A DNA stretch of 64,000 bases from Vulgatibacter incomptus. GTDB lineage: Bacteria > Myxococcota > Myxococcia > Myxococcales > Vulgatibacteraceae. The DNA lies in the NCBI RefSeq assembly GCF_001263175.1, contig NZ_CP012332.1, forward strand, positions 1,299,501 through 1,363,500. Reading direction: 5' to 3'. The notes under the pieces were generated by a model, which made no database searches, was not told the DNA's origin, and was given only the letters and a program-made list of their open reading frames with translations. Shown piece by piece: positions 30,506 through 40,218 of the stretch (the first letter of the stretch is position 1; each line of letters opens with the position of its first letter). The position numbers and the translations under genes are program-made.

Positions 30506-33505
30506 ATGGTTCGCGGAATCAACATGGGTCGGAACGTGGGGGGAACGCTTCGGCTCCTCCTGATCCTGGCCCTGGCGTCCCTCGTGGGGTTGGGCACGGT
30601 GGCCTGCGGGACGGATCGCCATTCGCCGAAGGACGATTGGACGGACCCCGATCCGAACGGCCCAGGTCCAGAGCCCGAGCCCGAGCCGGAGCCGGAACCT
30701 GAGCCGGAACCTGAGCCGGAACCCGAGCCGGAACCCGAGCCGGAACCTGAGCCCGAGCCGGAACCTGAGCCCGAGCCGGAACCTGAGCCCGAGCCAGAAC
30801 CTGAGCCGGAGCCCGTGCTCCCCACCGTCATGCTCGCTCTCCGGTCATCGGAGCCGGTCCTGACGATCCGCCGGGCGATCGTCGACGTGCAGGTCTCTGG
30901 CGAGCCGGCCACCAAGTTGACCTACGTGGTGAACGACGGTCCCGAGATCGACGCCGACGGGCTCGACGCCGATGGCCACGCCGTGATCGACGCGACGCCC
31001 TCGCTCGGCGAGAACCGCCTCGAGGTCCGCGCGTACGGCGCCGGCGCCGCCTACTCCTCCGAGTCCGTCTCGTTCACCTACGGCCAGATCGCCGCCGCAG
31101 GCGCCGCCCACAGCGGCGTGATCCGAGGCGGGCGTGTCTACGTCTGGGGCCGGAACACCAACGGCCAGGCGGGCACCGGCGCCGACGTGAACGCCGACCA
31201 GCTCACGCCCTTCCTCCTCGACACCCCCCGCGACGCGGCCTGGATCTCCTTCGCGCAGAACCAGTCCCTGGTGATCCAGCGCGACGGGTCGGTGTGGACC
31301 TTCGGCCAGAACGCGGACGGGCAGCTCGGTCAGGCAACGCCGGAGGCGCCGACCGTCGCCGCCACCTATCCCACGCCCACCCGGATCCCCTCGATCACCG
31401 ACGCGGTCTCGGCCTCCATGGGCCTCCGCCACGCCCTCGTGCTCCTGGCGGACGGCAGCGTCGTCGGCTTCGGCCTCAACGCCATGGGCCAGCTAGGGGA
31501 CGGCACCACCGCGTCGCGCAACCATCCGGTGGCGGTCCAAGGGCTCTCCGACATCATCAAGCTCGCGGCCGGCTCGGAGACCTCCTTCGCCCTCGACCGG
31601 AGCGGAACCGTCTGGGCCTGGGGGCGAAACCAGTTCGGCAACCTCGGGCAGGGCGTCGTCGACACGCAGCCGCATCCCCTGCCGGCGCCGGTTCCGGGCC
31701 TCGCGGACATCGTCGACATCGCCGCCGGCCGCGATCACCTCCTGGCCGTGCGGGCCGACGGCCTCGTCTTCGGCTGGGGCCTCTGCGCCAGCGCGCAGTG
31801 TGGGAACGGAATCGACGGCTCGGCCCCGGTCCCCACGCCGATCCAGGTCGCGGGCCTCGTGGACGCCACCGCCGTCTGGGCCAGCGGGAACTTCAGCCTG
31901 GCCCGCACCGCCGACGGAGCGCTCTGGGGTTGGGGCCAGAACTTCAACGGACAGCTCGGCCAGGGGGTCGACGGCCCCAACGCGGGGAACGGCGGCGGAC
32001 ATCCCAACACCGTGATCCCCACCCGCGCGGTCGAGGAGCTCGAGGGCGTGATCTCGCTGGCCCCCGGCGCCACCCACGTGATCGCGGTGCGCCGGGACGG
32101 GCGGGTCTTCGCCTGGGGGTGGAGCTTCCGCGGCACCCTGGGTCGAAGCGACGTTCGCAGCCAGTGGAGCTACGCCGCTCCCGTGGAGGTCGACTTCGAG
32201 ACGGCGGCGGTAGAGGAGGGCGAGGCTCGGCCCGGCGGTCTCACCTCCGTGGACAATCGCTCGGCGCAGGCGTTCAACCAGCCCGCCGCCAACCTCGTCT
32301 TCGATCGGCGTACGCCCTTCGTCACCGGCAAGGAGCTCTTTCGGATGCAGTGGCTCCCCCGGGTCGATCCGGGGGAGGGCGGCGCCCGGGGCGGGCTGGG
32401 GCCCCTCTTCCATGAAAACTCCTGCGTGGCCTGTCACCAGGGCAACGGAAGGGGGGCGCCGGCGCGGGAGGGCGAAGCGCCGATCTCCCTCCTGGTCCGG
32501 ATCGGCACGCCCGCCGATCCCGATCCGGTCTACGGCGATCAGCTCCAGCCGAGGGGAATCGACGGCGTGCCCGCCGAGGGCCGGGTCGTCGTCTCCTACC
32601 TGGAGCGGCGCGGCCAATACGCCGACGGCGAGGCCTACACGCTCTACGAGCCCCTCGTCGATGTCGTCGACCTCGCGTACGGCCCGCTCCACCCCGACGC
32701 GAGGCTCTCGGCCCGGATCGCCCAGCCGATGATCGGCCTCGGGCTGCTCGAGGCGGTCCCGGACTCGGCGCTCGACGCCTTGCTCCGGCGGAACCGCGAG
32801 GCGGGGAGGGGGATCGACGGTCGGACCAACCGCGTGTGGAGCGTGCGGCACCAGGCCTTTCGCACGGGCCGCTTCGGATGGAAGGCGAACCAGCCCGACC
32901 TCGAGCAGCAGAACGCCGCGGCATTCCTCGGCGATCTGGGCGTCACGAGCCCGCTCTTTCCGACAGAGCCGTGCACGCCCAGCCAGACCGCGTGTCTGGC
33001 GGCCCGCCACGGCGGCGCGCCCGAGCTCTCGCGGTCGGAGCTCGACGCGATCACCTTTTTCAGTCGCTTCGTCGCCGTGCCCGCCCGGGTCGGCGTCGAC
33101 GATCCCGTGGTCCTGCGCGGGAAGGCGCTCTTTCACCGGATCGAATGCTCCACCTGCCACAATCCGACGTTCACCACGGCAGAGGTAGCCGGCACTCCCG
33201 AGCTCTCCGGCCAGACGATCTGGCCGTACACCGACCTGCTCCTGCACGACATGGGCGACGACCTCGCCGACGGCCGCCCCGACTTCGACGCCACCGGGCG
33301 CGAGTGGCGCACGCCGCCGCTCTGGGGCATCGGCCTCACCGCCACCGTCGGGGGCACGGCGCGCTTCCTCCACGACGGCCGCGCCCGCTCGATCGCCGAG
33401 GCGATCCTCTGGCACGGCGGCGAGGCGGAATCCGCCAGGGAGGCCTTCCGGAGCCTGCCCCGCTCGGACCGGCAGGCGCTCCTGGCCTTCGTGGAAAATC
33501 TGTAG
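30506..33505 (+). CDS. Lipoprotein with RCC1 repeats fused to a di-heme oxidoreductase domain
   Basis: 999 aa from ATG at 30506 (GGAG seven bases upstream; ATG at 30500 is too close). Signal peptide with probable lipid Cys34 (GTVACGTD), then a Glu-Pro repeat linker (about 55-102), an Ig-like segment, and several RCC1 repeats ([60 protein letters not shown]), i.e. a beta-propeller. From about 590 on is a di-heme thiol-oxidoreductase/DUF1111-like domain with heme motifs CVACH (640-644) and CSTCH (881-885). Heme attachment implies periplasmic or surface electron transfer. No RCC1-cytochrome precedent is known to me. Confidence 0.85.
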   Translation: MVRGINMGRNVGGTLRLLLILALASLVGLGTVACGTDRHSPKDDWTDPDPNGPGPEPEPEPEPEPEPEPEPEPEPEPEPEPEPEPEPEPEPEPEPEPEPEPEPVLPTVMLALRSSEPVLTIRRAIVDVQVSGEPATKLTYVVNDGPEIDADGLDADGHAVIDATPSLGENRLEVRAYGAGAAYSSESVSFTYGQIAAAGAAHSGVIRGGRVYVWGRNTNGQAGTGADVNADQLTPFLLDTPRDAAWISFAQNQSLVIQRDGSVWTFGQNADGQLGQATPEAPTVAATYPTPTRIPSITDAVSASMGLRHALVLLADGSVVGFGLNAMGQLGDGTTASRNHPVAVQGLSDIIKLAAGSETSFALDRSGTVWAWGRNQFGNLGQGVVDTQPHPLPAPVPGLADIVDIAAGRDHLLAVRADGLVFGWGLCASAQCGNGIDGSAPVPTPIQVAGLVDATAVWASGNFSLARTADGALWGWGQNFNGQLGQGVDGPNAGNGGGHPNTVIPTRAVEELEGVISLAPGATHVIAVRRDGRVFAWGWSFRGTLGRSDVRSQWSYAAPVEVDFETAAVEEGEARPGGLTSVDNRSAQAFNQPAANLVFDRRTPFVTGKELFRMQWLPRVDPGEGGARGGLGPLFHENSCVACHQGNGRGAPAREGEAPISLLVRIGTPADPDPVYGDQLQPRGIDGVPAEGRVVVSYLERRGQYADGEAYTLYEPLVDVVDLAYGPLHPDARLSARIAQPMIGLGLLEAVPDSALDALLRRNREAGRGIDGRTNRVWSVRHQAFRTGRFGWKANQPDLEQQNAAAFLGDLGVTSPLFPTEPCTPSQTACLAARHGGAPELSRSELDAITFFSRFVAVPARVGVDDPVVLRGKALFHRIECSTCHNPTFTTAEVAGTPELSGQTIWPYTDLLLHDMGDDLADGRPDFDATGREWRTPPLWGIGLTATVGGTARFLHDGRARSIAEAILWHGGEAESAREAFRSLPRSDRQALLAFVENL
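30666..30814 (+). repeat. Hexanucleotide repeat encoding (Glu-Pro)n
   Basis: About 25 tandem six-base units of the type GAGCCG/GAGCCC/GAACCT, encoding alternating Glu and Pro. It is in frame within the lipoprotein, between the lipid anchor and the folded part, so it acts as a stiff extended spacer. Such repeats can expand or contract. Confidence 0.9.
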
Positions 33506-33550
33506 GTCAGCGGTAGCGGTTCCCGCGAGCGGCGGTGTTATGGCTTCCCG

Positions 33551-33580
33551 TTGACGGGGCGCGAAGCCCCGCGTTAGCTA
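33551..33580 (+). promoter_or_regulatory. Candidate promoter of the RidA gene
   Basis: TTGACG (33551-33556), then TAGCTA (33575-33580) with an 18-base spacer. The spacer contains an inverted repeat (GGGGC, GCGAA, GCCCC) that could also be the stem of a terminator for the upstream gene; a run of five T occurs at 33590-33594. Confidence 0.35.
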
Positions 33581-33609
33581 GGCCGGCCCTTTTTCCGAGG
33601 AGAACCAAG

Positions 33610-33996
33610 ATGGCGCGCGACGTGATCCACTCCGACCAGGCACCCAAGGCGATCGGCCCCTATTCGCAGGCGATCCGAGTCGACGCCGGCAAGATGGTCT
33701 TCTGCTCCGGGCAGATCCCCCTCGACCCGGCGACCGGCGAGCTAGTGAAGGGCGACATCGTCGAGCAGACCCAGCGGGTGATGGAGAACCTCCGCGCCGT
33801 CCTGGCCGCCTCTGGCGCGGGCTTCGAGCACGTGGTCCGCTGCAACATCTTCCTCGCGGACCTCAATGATTTCGCCAAGGTGAACGAGACCTACGGCCGC
33901 TACTTCACCGCGAACCCGCCCTCCCGGGCGACCGTTCAGGTGGCGCGCCTCCCCCGCGACTCGCGCGTCGAGATCGACTGCATCGCGGTAATTTGA
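33610..33996 (+). CDS. RidA-family enamine/imine deaminase
   Basis: 128 aa. Full YjgF/RidA domain: APKAIGPYSQAIRV (with the conserved Gly-Pro-Tyr), VFCSGQIPLDPATGEL, VRCNIFLADLNDF, and PPSRATVQVARLPRDSRVEID with the catalytic-site Arg and Glu. Hydrolyses reactive 2-aminoacrylate-type enamines made by PLP enzymes, preventing their damage to other PLP enzymes. ATG at 33610 follows GAGGAG. Standing alone between two large secreted-protein genes. Confidence 0.94.
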   Translation: MARDVIHSDQAPKAIGPYSQAIRVDAGKMVFCSGQIPLDPATGELVKGDIVEQTQRVMENLRAVLAASGAGFEHVVRCNIFLADLNDFAKVNETYGRYFTANPPSRATVQVARLPRDSRVEIDCIAVI

Positions 33997-34055
33997 ATCT
34001 CTAGCGCCTGCGGCCCGTCTCGTGCGGGTCTCCCCGCAACGTCGAGGGCCGTCCC

Positions 34056-36956
34056 TTGAGAAATCTCGCCGCTCTGGCCGCAGGCCTGCTTCTGATCGTC
34101 TCCGGCACCGCCTCGGCGGATGAGACCCTCTATTACGGAGGGTCGATCTTCACCGGAGAGGGCGAGGCCCCTTCTGCACGATGGTTCGTCGTGCGGGACG
34201 GTGCCTTCGCCGCAGTGGGCGACGACCCGGGCGTGCCGGAGGCCTGGGCCCACCTCGAGAGCCAGGTCGATCTAGGGGGCGCCTTCGTGGCGCCCGGCTT
34301 CGTCGACGCCCACATCCACTTCGTGGACGGCGGCCTCGGACTCCTCCACACCGACCTCGCCGGCCTGCACACCGAGGCCGACCTGAGCCGGGCGCTCGCG
34401 GAGGCGGAAGCCCGGGCCCAGGAGCGGGGCTGGATCCTTGCGCGAGGCCTCGTGGAAGGCGGCGCCGGCGCCGGTGAGGCGCTGGGGCACGTCCGCAGGC
34501 TCCTGGCCGACAAGGGCCCCGCCTTCGTGACCCTCGCGGGCGGCCACCACGTCTTCGTCAATCCGGCGGGCCTGGCGCGCCTGGGCATCGACGCCGGTAC
34601 CCCGGATCCCGAGGGCGGCCGAATCGAGCGGGGACCGGACGGCACTCCGACCGGCCTCCTCGTCGACGCCGCGGCCTGGAGCGCCCAGCGCGCGGTGTAC
34701 GAGACCTTCTCCCCGGGCCTGATCGCCCGCGCCATGCTGCGCGCCCAGCGCCGCGCGCTGGCCTTCGGCATCACCGCCATCGGCGACAACACCTTCTTCC
34801 CCGTCCATCTCGCCCTGTACGAGCGCCTCGCGGCGGCGGGCCACCTTCACCTCCGGGTGTCGGCGCGCTCCCTCGGGGCCGAGCCGATGACGCGCTTGCT
34901 GATGTCAGCGGCCGTTGGCCCGCGTGTCCGCTACTTCGGCGAGAAGCACTTCGTCGACGAGTCGCTCTCGCAGCCCGCGTTGGACGCGCCCGCGAAGCCC
35001 CCCGCGATGCCCCCCGCGATGCCTGGTGGCGAGCCGCACCTCACCCAGGCCCAGCTCGAGGAGACCCTCCTCTTCGCCGCCGGCGCGGGGACCGCCTTCC
35101 ACACCCAGGGCCGCGAGGGAGCCGAGCGCCTCGCCGCCGCGCGCCTGGCGGTCGCGTCCCGGCGGCCTCCCGGCAAGGTCGACGTGATCGATCACTGCGG
35201 GAGCTGCGGGGGCGACCTCCCCGCCAAGCTGAAGCAGGCCGGCCTCCGGGTGACGGTGCTGCCCTCCCAGCTCTACGAGCTCCCCGCCTTCGAGAAGCGC
35301 TATGGCGCCGAGGCCACGCGGGACCTCCTGCCGCTGCGCGCGCTCTACGACGCGGGCCTGGAGCCCGCCCTCACCAGCGACTGGCCCCACGGCTACGCCG
35401 CCGATGGCACGCGGGAAGCGCTCGCGCCCCTCTCCCAGGTCGCCGTGGCGGTCTCGGGCCGCACCCCCGCCGGCAACGAGATCCCAGGCGCTGCGTCCCG
35501 CACGATCCCGCTGGCCGGCGCGCTCCGCGGCGTCACCGCGTCGGCCGCAGACACGATCGGCTGGAGTGACCTCGGCCGGATCGGGGAGGGTGCTGCCGCC
35601 GACTTCGTGATCCTCGATCGCTCGCCCTTCGGCATTCCTGCCGCGGAGCTCCACCGGCTGGAGGTCGACGCCACCTTCATCGACGGGATCCCCGTCTTCC
35701 GCCGCACGGACTCTCGTGAGGGCAGGGCGATGCGCGAGGCCATGTCGCGGGCGGAGGCCCTCTCCGCTTCGATCGCGTCGAATCCCGAGGACGTCGTGGA
35801 CGATCCGCTCGGCGACGCAGAGCCGGTCGTCGCGCGGGGATCCGCGGATGGCCCGGGCGCGGCTCGGAACGCGGGCGCGACCCCCGAAGGCGCCCGGTTC
35901 GAAGATGGCCGGGGCGAGATGGACGCGGAGGCGACGCTCGACGCGGAGATCGCCTCGGCGTTCGATTCGAAGCCCCACTCGTGGAATCTGTCGCCGATCA
36001 TCGGCTACGACCCCACCCTCGGCCTGTTCCTCGGAGCCTCCCTCTTCGTTCATTCCTTCGAGGACGAGGGTTGGAATGGGGGCGGCTCGGCCATGTACGC
36101 GGCCAGGCAGGAGTCCGCCCAGGTCTTGGGCAACATCCAGCGGCGCCGTGCCTTCGGCCCGGTCGCCGCCCACCTCGCCTTCCGCTTCGAGACGCTCCAT
36201 ACGAGCTTCTTCGGGCTTGGAAGCGACACCTCCGTCGACGACTCCGTCGAGACCCGGCCGACCTGGGTCGAGCTCCGTCCCGGCCTGAGGCTCCCGCTGG
36301 GGCGGCGCTGGGAGGCCGGCGTCTACGCTTCCTACGCCTGGCTGCGCGAGCGTTCCGCCGATCGGATCATCGAGCTCCAGGGGCAGAACGCCGGCGTGGT
36401 GAACGGGAACTACTTCGGCCCGCGTTTCGAGCTCGTCTGGGACGGCCGCGACAATCCCTTGTCCGCGCGCAAGGGCAGCTTGTTCTCGGCGTGGACCAAC
36501 ACCTGGCTCGTCCAGGGAGGCCAGGACGCGCCGCGTCTGACGATGGGTGCAACGATCGCTCACTTCGTTCCGCTGCGGGCCCCGGACTGGATCCTCGCCC
36601 TCCGCCTCGAGGGAGGCACCAGCGTCGGCGACCGCGGCTATCTCACCGACTTCACCCTCGGCGGCCAGGATCGGCTCCGCGGCTACTCGATCAGCCGCTT
36701 CCGAGGCGACCACGTCGTCGATGGCACCGCCGAGCTCCGCTTCCCGATCTGGCGCTTGATCTCCGGAGCCGCCTTCGCCGACGCCGGCCGCGTTTGGGCA
36801 AAGGGCGTCCCCGAGCCCGATCGCCCGCTCGTTATCTCCGGGGGCGGCGGCCTTCGCTTTGGCCTTCCTCCTGAGGGCCTGGCGAGGCTGCGCTTGGACG
36901 CCGGCTTCGGCCGCGACGAGTGGGGCATCTTCTTCACCTTCGGCGAAGCCTTCTGA
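34056..36956 (+). CDS. Exported amidohydrolase fused to an Omp85/BamA-like beta-barrel
   Basis: 966 aa in one uninterrupted frame, TTG start. Signal peptide 1-20 (SGTASAD). Residues about 24-560 form a YtcJ-like amidohydrolase: metal site DAHIHF (H86, H88), GGHHVFV, an AFHTQG His, VIDHCGSCGG, and the catalytic Asp in LTSDWPHG. A 75-residue acidic/Gly/Ala linker follows. Residues about 641-966 are an Omp85-type barrel: opening strand IIGYDPTLGLFLGASLF, the L6 signature LGGQDRLRGYSISRF, and a C-terminal beta-signal ending FFTFGEAF. The expected layout is a passenger enzyme tethered to, or presented by, its own outer-membrane barrel. Substrate unknown. Confidence 0.85.
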   Translation: MRNLAALAAGLLLIVSGTASADETLYYGGSIFTGEGEAPSARWFVVRDGAFAAVGDDPGVPEAWAHLESQVDLGGAFVAPGFVDAHIHFVDGGLGLLHTDLAGLHTEADLSRALAEAEARAQERGWILARGLVEGGAGAGEALGHVRRLLADKGPAFVTLAGGHHVFVNPAGLARLGIDAGTPDPEGGRIERGPDGTPTGLLVDAAAWSAQRAVYETFSPGLIARAMLRAQRRALAFGITAIGDNTFFPVHLALYERLAAAGHLHLRVSARSLGAEPMTRLLMSAAVGPRVRYFGEKHFVDESLSQPALDAPAKPPAMPPAMPGGEPHLTQAQLEETLLFAAGAGTAFHTQGREGAERLAAARLAVASRRPPGKVDVIDHCGSCGGDLPAKLKQAGLRVTVLPSQLYELPAFEKRYGAEATRDLLPLRALYDAGLEPALTSDWPHGYAADGTREALAPLSQVAVAVSGRTPAGNEIPGAASRTIPLAGALRGVTASAADTIGWSDLGRIGEGAAADFVILDRSPFGIPAAELHRLEVDATFIDGIPVFRRTDSREGRAMREAMSRAEALSASIASNPEDVVDDPLGDAEPVVARGSADGPGAARNAGATPEGARFEDGRGEMDAEATLDAEIASAFDSKPHSWNLSPIIGYDPTLGLFLGASLFVHSFEDEGWNGGGSAMYAARQESAQVLGNIQRRRAFGPVAAHLAFRFETLHTSFFGLGSDTSVDDSVETRPTWVELRPGLRLPLGRRWEAGVYASYAWLRERSADRIIELQGQNAGVVNGNYFGPRFELVWDGRDNPLSARKGSLFSAWTNTWLVQGGQDAPRLTMGATIAHFVPLRAPDWILALRLEGGTSVGDRGYLTDFTLGGQDRLRGYSISRFRGDHVVDGTAELRFPIWRLISGAAFADAGRVWAKGVPEPDRPLVISGGGGLRFGLPPEGLARLRLDAGFGRDEWGIFFTFGEAF

Positions 36957-37001
36957 GCCGGGGCGCCGCGCAGGCGCGGCAATGGAGCGGATGGAAACGA
37001 T

Positions 37002-37036
37002 GAAGGGCCGCTCGGCTTGCTCGCCGGCGGCCCTTC
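37002..37036 (+). terminator. First tandem terminator hairpin (uninterrupted)
   Basis: GAAGGGCCGC(T)CGGC pairs with GCCGGCGGCCCTTC around a six-base loop, followed by GTCGTTGGCG. It is 45 bases after the amidohydrolase-barrel stop. It is the uninvaded copy of a repeat whose second copy carries the group II intron. Confidence 0.7.
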
Positions 37037-37069
37037 GTCGTTGGCGTTCCACGAGGCGCTGAAACGAGA

Positions 37070-37100
37070 AAGGGCCGCGCGGCGTGTGCCGGCGGCCCTT
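37070..37100 (+). terminator. Second tandem terminator hairpin, split from its 3' flank by a group II intron
   Basis: AAGGGCCGC(G)CGGC pairs with GCCGGCGGCCCTT. It is followed by CGTCGT and then the intron. Removing the intron gives CGTCGT then TGGCGC, matching the flank of the first hairpin. Confidence 0.7.
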
Positions 37101-37106
37101 CGTCGT

Positions 37107-38954
37107 GTGCGCCCAGCATGGGCGCTGTCTTGTCGGTGTAAGTCCGACCGAGAGGAGGTCATCCCGATCGAAGCGAACCGCAACTGCGGGAGGGTGACCG
37201 ACCGTGGGGAGGAAGCGGGGAGCGAAACCGCGGGCCGATTTACAAGAACTGGATCCGAGGCGTCGCCGAGCGGGACGAGCGGGCACGAGACCGCGAAGTT
37301 CCGATGACCAAGTCTCAGGCGGCGTAAATCCAGCGGTCGTGCGGTGAAGGACAGCGTTCTTACCTGGGGAGATCTCGCCTCACGCCTGAAAGGGCGACGC
37401 CGCGAGGCGGAGCGAGAAGTCAGCAGAGGCCGTAGTAGCGCCTTCGCACAAGGCGTGAAGGGCCGAACGGTAGGAAGGGTGAAACGCCCGTGAGTCTTGA
37501 AGACGCAACGCCTCAGATGTCCAGGCAACTGGAGCTCCCGCTGGAGGATAGGGGTGAAGCCCCGAGAGCCGAGCGGAGCGAGGAAGCGTCGTCGGCGGCG
37601 AACGGAAACGAGCGCCCAGGAGCGAGCGACCTGATGGCGAAGGTGCTGGAGCGCCAGAACCTTCAGGCCGCGCTGAAGCGAGTCAGGAACAACAAGGGCA
37701 GCCCAGGCATCGACGGGATGACGGTGGACGAGCTGCCGGATTACCTGCGGGCGAACTGGCTCCGGCTCCGCGAGGAGATCCTCTCGGGCCGATACCAGCC
37801 GCAGCCGGTACGACGGCACGCGATCCCAAAGAGCGGCGGTGGGGAGCGACAATTAGGCATCCCCACGGTTCTCGACCGATTCATCCAGCAAGCGCTATTG
37901 CAGGTCTTGCAGCCCCTGTTCGACCCGACCTTCTCGGAGCACAGCCACGGCTTCCGGCCCAGGCGGAGCGCGCACAACGCGGTGCGTGAAGCCCAGGGTT
38001 ACGTGCAGCAAGGGAAGCGGTGGGTCGTGGACGTCGATCTGGAGAGCTTTTTCGATCGAGTGAATCACGACGTGCTGATGGGGCGGTTGGCGAGACGGAT
38101 CGGCGACAAGTCGGTGTTGCGGCTCATCCGCCGCTACCTGAACGCCGGCATCATGGCGAATGGGGTGGTGGTGGAGCGGTACGAAGGGACTCCGCAGGGA
38201 GGCCCCCTCTCACCGCTACTTGCGAACGTGCTTCTCGACGAGGTCGACAAGGACCTGGAGTCCCGCGGCCTCTCTTTCGTGCGCTACGCCGACGACTGCA
38301 ACGTCTACGTGCGGTCGCGGCGAGCGGGCGAACGGGTGATGGAGACGCTTCGGCGGCTCTACTCGGGACTCCGGCTCCGCATCAACGAGACGAAGAGCGC
38401 TGTGGCCAGGGTGTGGGATCGAAAGTTCCTCGGGTTCACCTTCTGGGTGGCCAAGGGAAAGGAGGTCCGACCCAAGGTCGCACGCAAGGCCCTCGACGCG
38501 ATGAAGGATCGGGTTCGGCAGATCACCAGCCGGTCCGGAGGACGGAGCCTCCCGCAGATCGCGGCGGAGCTCCGGGCGTATCTGGTGGGATGGAAGGGAT
38601 ACTTCCGCCTCGCCGTCACGCCCGGCGTCTTCCGGGATCTCGACGAGTGGATCCGACACCGCCTACGAGCCGTACAACTCCGTCAGTGGAAACGGGGACA
38701 GACCATCTATCGGGAGCTGCGCGCGCGGGGCATGTCCGAGCACGCAGCGGCCCGGGTGGCCGCCAACGGACGCCGCTGGTGGAGGAACTCGGCCATGGCG
38801 ATCCACATCGCGCTTCCCAACTCGCACTTCGACGAACTTGGAGTCCCAAGGCTCGCCGCGTAACCTCAACCTACCGAACCGCCGGATGCGGACCCGCTTG
38901 TCCGGTGGTGTGGGAGGGGATCGACGGGGCAAAGCCCGTCGCCCCTATCCCGAT
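37107..38954 (+). mobile_element. Group IIC intron, complete
   Basis: 1848 bases. The 5' end GTGCGCCCAGC is the typical group II start (GUGYG) and the 3' end CCCGAT gives the expected AY. The ends are fixed by comparison with the uninvaded tandem repeat: CGTCGT then TGGCG occurs uninterrupted at 37037-37047. The 383 bases before the ORF (37107-37489) hold ribozyme domains I-III and no other gene. Domain V lies at about 38877-38917 (CCGCCGGATGCGGACCCGC, then GTCCGGTGG). Domain VI follows at about 38918-38950 with stem CGACGGG/CCCGTCG. Insertion just after an intrinsic terminator stem is typical of class C. Confidence 0.93.
37490..38863 (+). CDS. ltrA: Group II intron reverse transcriptase/maturase
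   Basis: 457 aa, GTG start after AGGAAGGG. Reverse-transcriptase blocks: NNKGSPGIDGMTVDEL, RPLG-type segment RQLGIPTVLDRFIQQALL, SHGFRPRRSAHNAV, YEGTPQGGPLSPLLAN, and the catalytic YADD (266-269). A maturase X domain (GWKGYFRLA, LDEWIRHRLRAVQLRQWKR) completes it. No HNH endonuclease motif at the C-terminus, as usual for class C introns. Needed for splicing and for retrohoming of the surrounding intron. The frame is intact, so the element may be active. Confidence 0.96.
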   Translation: MSLEDATPQMSRQLELPLEDRGEAPRAERSEEASSAANGNERPGASDLMAKVLERQNLQAALKRVRNNKGSPGIDGMTVDELPDYLRANWLRLREEILSGRYQPQPVRRHAIPKSGGGERQLGIPTVLDRFIQQALLQVLQPLFDPTFSEHSHGFRPRRSAHNAVREAQGYVQQGKRWVVDVDLESFFDRVNHDVLMGRLARRIGDKSVLRLIRRYLNAGIMANGVVVERYEGTPQGGPLSPLLANVLLDEVDKDLESRGLSFVRYADDCNVYVRSRRAGERVMETLRRLYSGLRLRINETKSAVARVWDRKFLGFTFWVAKGKEVRPKVARKALDAMKDRVRQITSRSGGRSLPQIAAELRAYLVGWKGYFRLAVTPGVFRDLDEWIRHRLRAVQLRQWKRGQTIYRELRARGMSEHAAARVAANGRRWWRNSAMAIHIALPNSHFDELGVPRLAA

Positions 38955-38973
38955 TGGCGCTCTACGCCGGAGC

Positions 38974-40218
38974 CTACGGCTCCTCGTAGACGAACTGCTT
39001 GTGCTCGAAGTTGCGGAGCGTGACCTGCTTGCCCTCGCGCTTCACCAGGTACTCGGGGAGGAGCGGGATCTTGCCGCCGCCGCCCGGGGCGTCGACCACA
39101 AAGTGGGGAACCGCGAGGCCCGAGGTGTGGCCGCGGAGCGACTCGATGATCTCGAGGCCCTTCTCGATCGGCGTGCGGAAGTGCGAGATGCCCTGCGAGA
39201 GGTCGCACTGGTAGATGTAGTAGGGGCGCACCCGCATCATGAGGAGCTTGTGGTTGAGCTCCTTCACGATCTTCGGATCGTCGTTCACGCCCTTGAGGAG
39301 CACCATCTGGTTGCCGAGGACCGCTCCCGCGTCGGCGAGCTTGCGGCAGGCCTCGAAGGCCTCGGCGGTGCACTCCTTGGGGTGGTTGAAGTGCGTGTTC
39401 ACGAAGACCGGCGCGTGCTTGCGGAGCATGTACGCGAAGTCGTCGGTCACGCGCTGGGGCAGGGTGACGAGGTTGCGCGTGCCCAGCCGGAACATCTCGA
39501 CGTGGGGAATCGCACGGAGCCGGCCCAGGATGTAGTCGAGGCGGTCGTCCGAGAGCGAGAGCGGGTCGCCGCCGGAGATCACGATGTCCCGGATCTCGGG
39601 GTGCGCCGCGATGTACGCGAGGCCGTCCTCGAGCTGCTTCTTCGCCGCGGCGGTGGAGGGGTCGGAGACCTTCCGCTTCCGGGTGCAGTGGCGGCAGTAT
39701 ACCGGGCAGTTGTGCGTGGTGTAGAAGAGGACGCGGTCGGGGTAGCGGTGCGTGATGCCCGGCACCGGCATGTCCCGCTCCTCGGCGAGGGGATCCTCGA
39801 GGTCCGTGGGGAGCACGAGGAGCTCGCCCTGGGCCGGCACGCTCTGGAGGCGGATGGGGCAGTTCGGGTTGCCCGGCTCCATCAGCGCCGCGTAGTACGG
39901 CGTGATGCCCATGTGGAACATCGCGTGGGACTTCTCGAAGGCGGTGCGCTCTTCGGCGCTCACGTCGATCACCTTCTCGAGGGACTCGAGGGAGGTGACG
40001 CGGTTGCGCTGCTGCCACTGCCAGTCGTTCCAATCCTCGTCCGGCGTCTCGGTCCAGGCCCTGCCGCGGCCGCCGGTGGGGAAGCGGTCGCGGATGTGCT
40101 GCACGGGGCGCGGATCGCCGCTGCCGGCCTTGGTGTCCACGCAGGTCTGGCGCACCTTGGGCTTGTTGAGCTGGACGACCGGGGCGTCCGGCCCGGGCCC
40201 ATTGGCGGTGATGCTCAT
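38974..40218 (-). CDS. kamA: Lysine 2,3-aminomutase family radical-SAM enzyme
   Basis: 414 aa. Converts L-lysine to beta-lysine using a SAM radical and PLP. The cluster motif CPVYCRHC (C171, C175, C178) is followed by ISGGDPLSLSD (SAM), THFNHPKECT and the PLP-lysine loop PGGGGKIPLLP. Length matches clostridial-type KamA. The group II intron ends 19 bases beyond its stop codon, so the coding region is untouched. The stop-proximal sequence GGAGCC-TAC-GGCTCC forms a small dyad. Divergent from a second family member with 189 bases between starts. Confidence 0.93.
   Translation of the reverse strand: MSITANGPGPDAPVVQLNKPKVRQTCVDTKAGSGDPRPVQHIRDRFPTGGRGRAWTETPDEDWNDWQWQQRNRVTSLESLEKVIDVSAEERTAFEKSHAMFHMGITPYYAALMEPGNPNCPIRLQSVPAQGELLVLPTDLEDPLAEERDMPVPGITHRYPDRVLFYTTHNCPVYCRHCTRKRKVSDPSTAAAKKQLEDGLAYIAAHPEIRDIVISGGDPLSLSDDRLDYILGRLRAIPHVEMFRLGTRNLVTLPQRVTDDFAYMLRKHAPVFVNTHFNHPKECTAEAFEACRKLADAGAVLGNQMVLLKGVNDDPKIVKELNHKLLMMRVRPYYIYQCDLSQGISHFRTPIEKGLEIIESLRGHTSGLAVPHFVVDAPGGGGKIPLLPEYLVKREGKQVTLRNFEHKQFVYEEP

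Noticed and set aside
30666-30814. Regular repeat resembling a CRISPR or satellite array
   Set aside because: Units are six bases without spacers and lie in frame inside a lipoprotein, encoding Glu-Pro.
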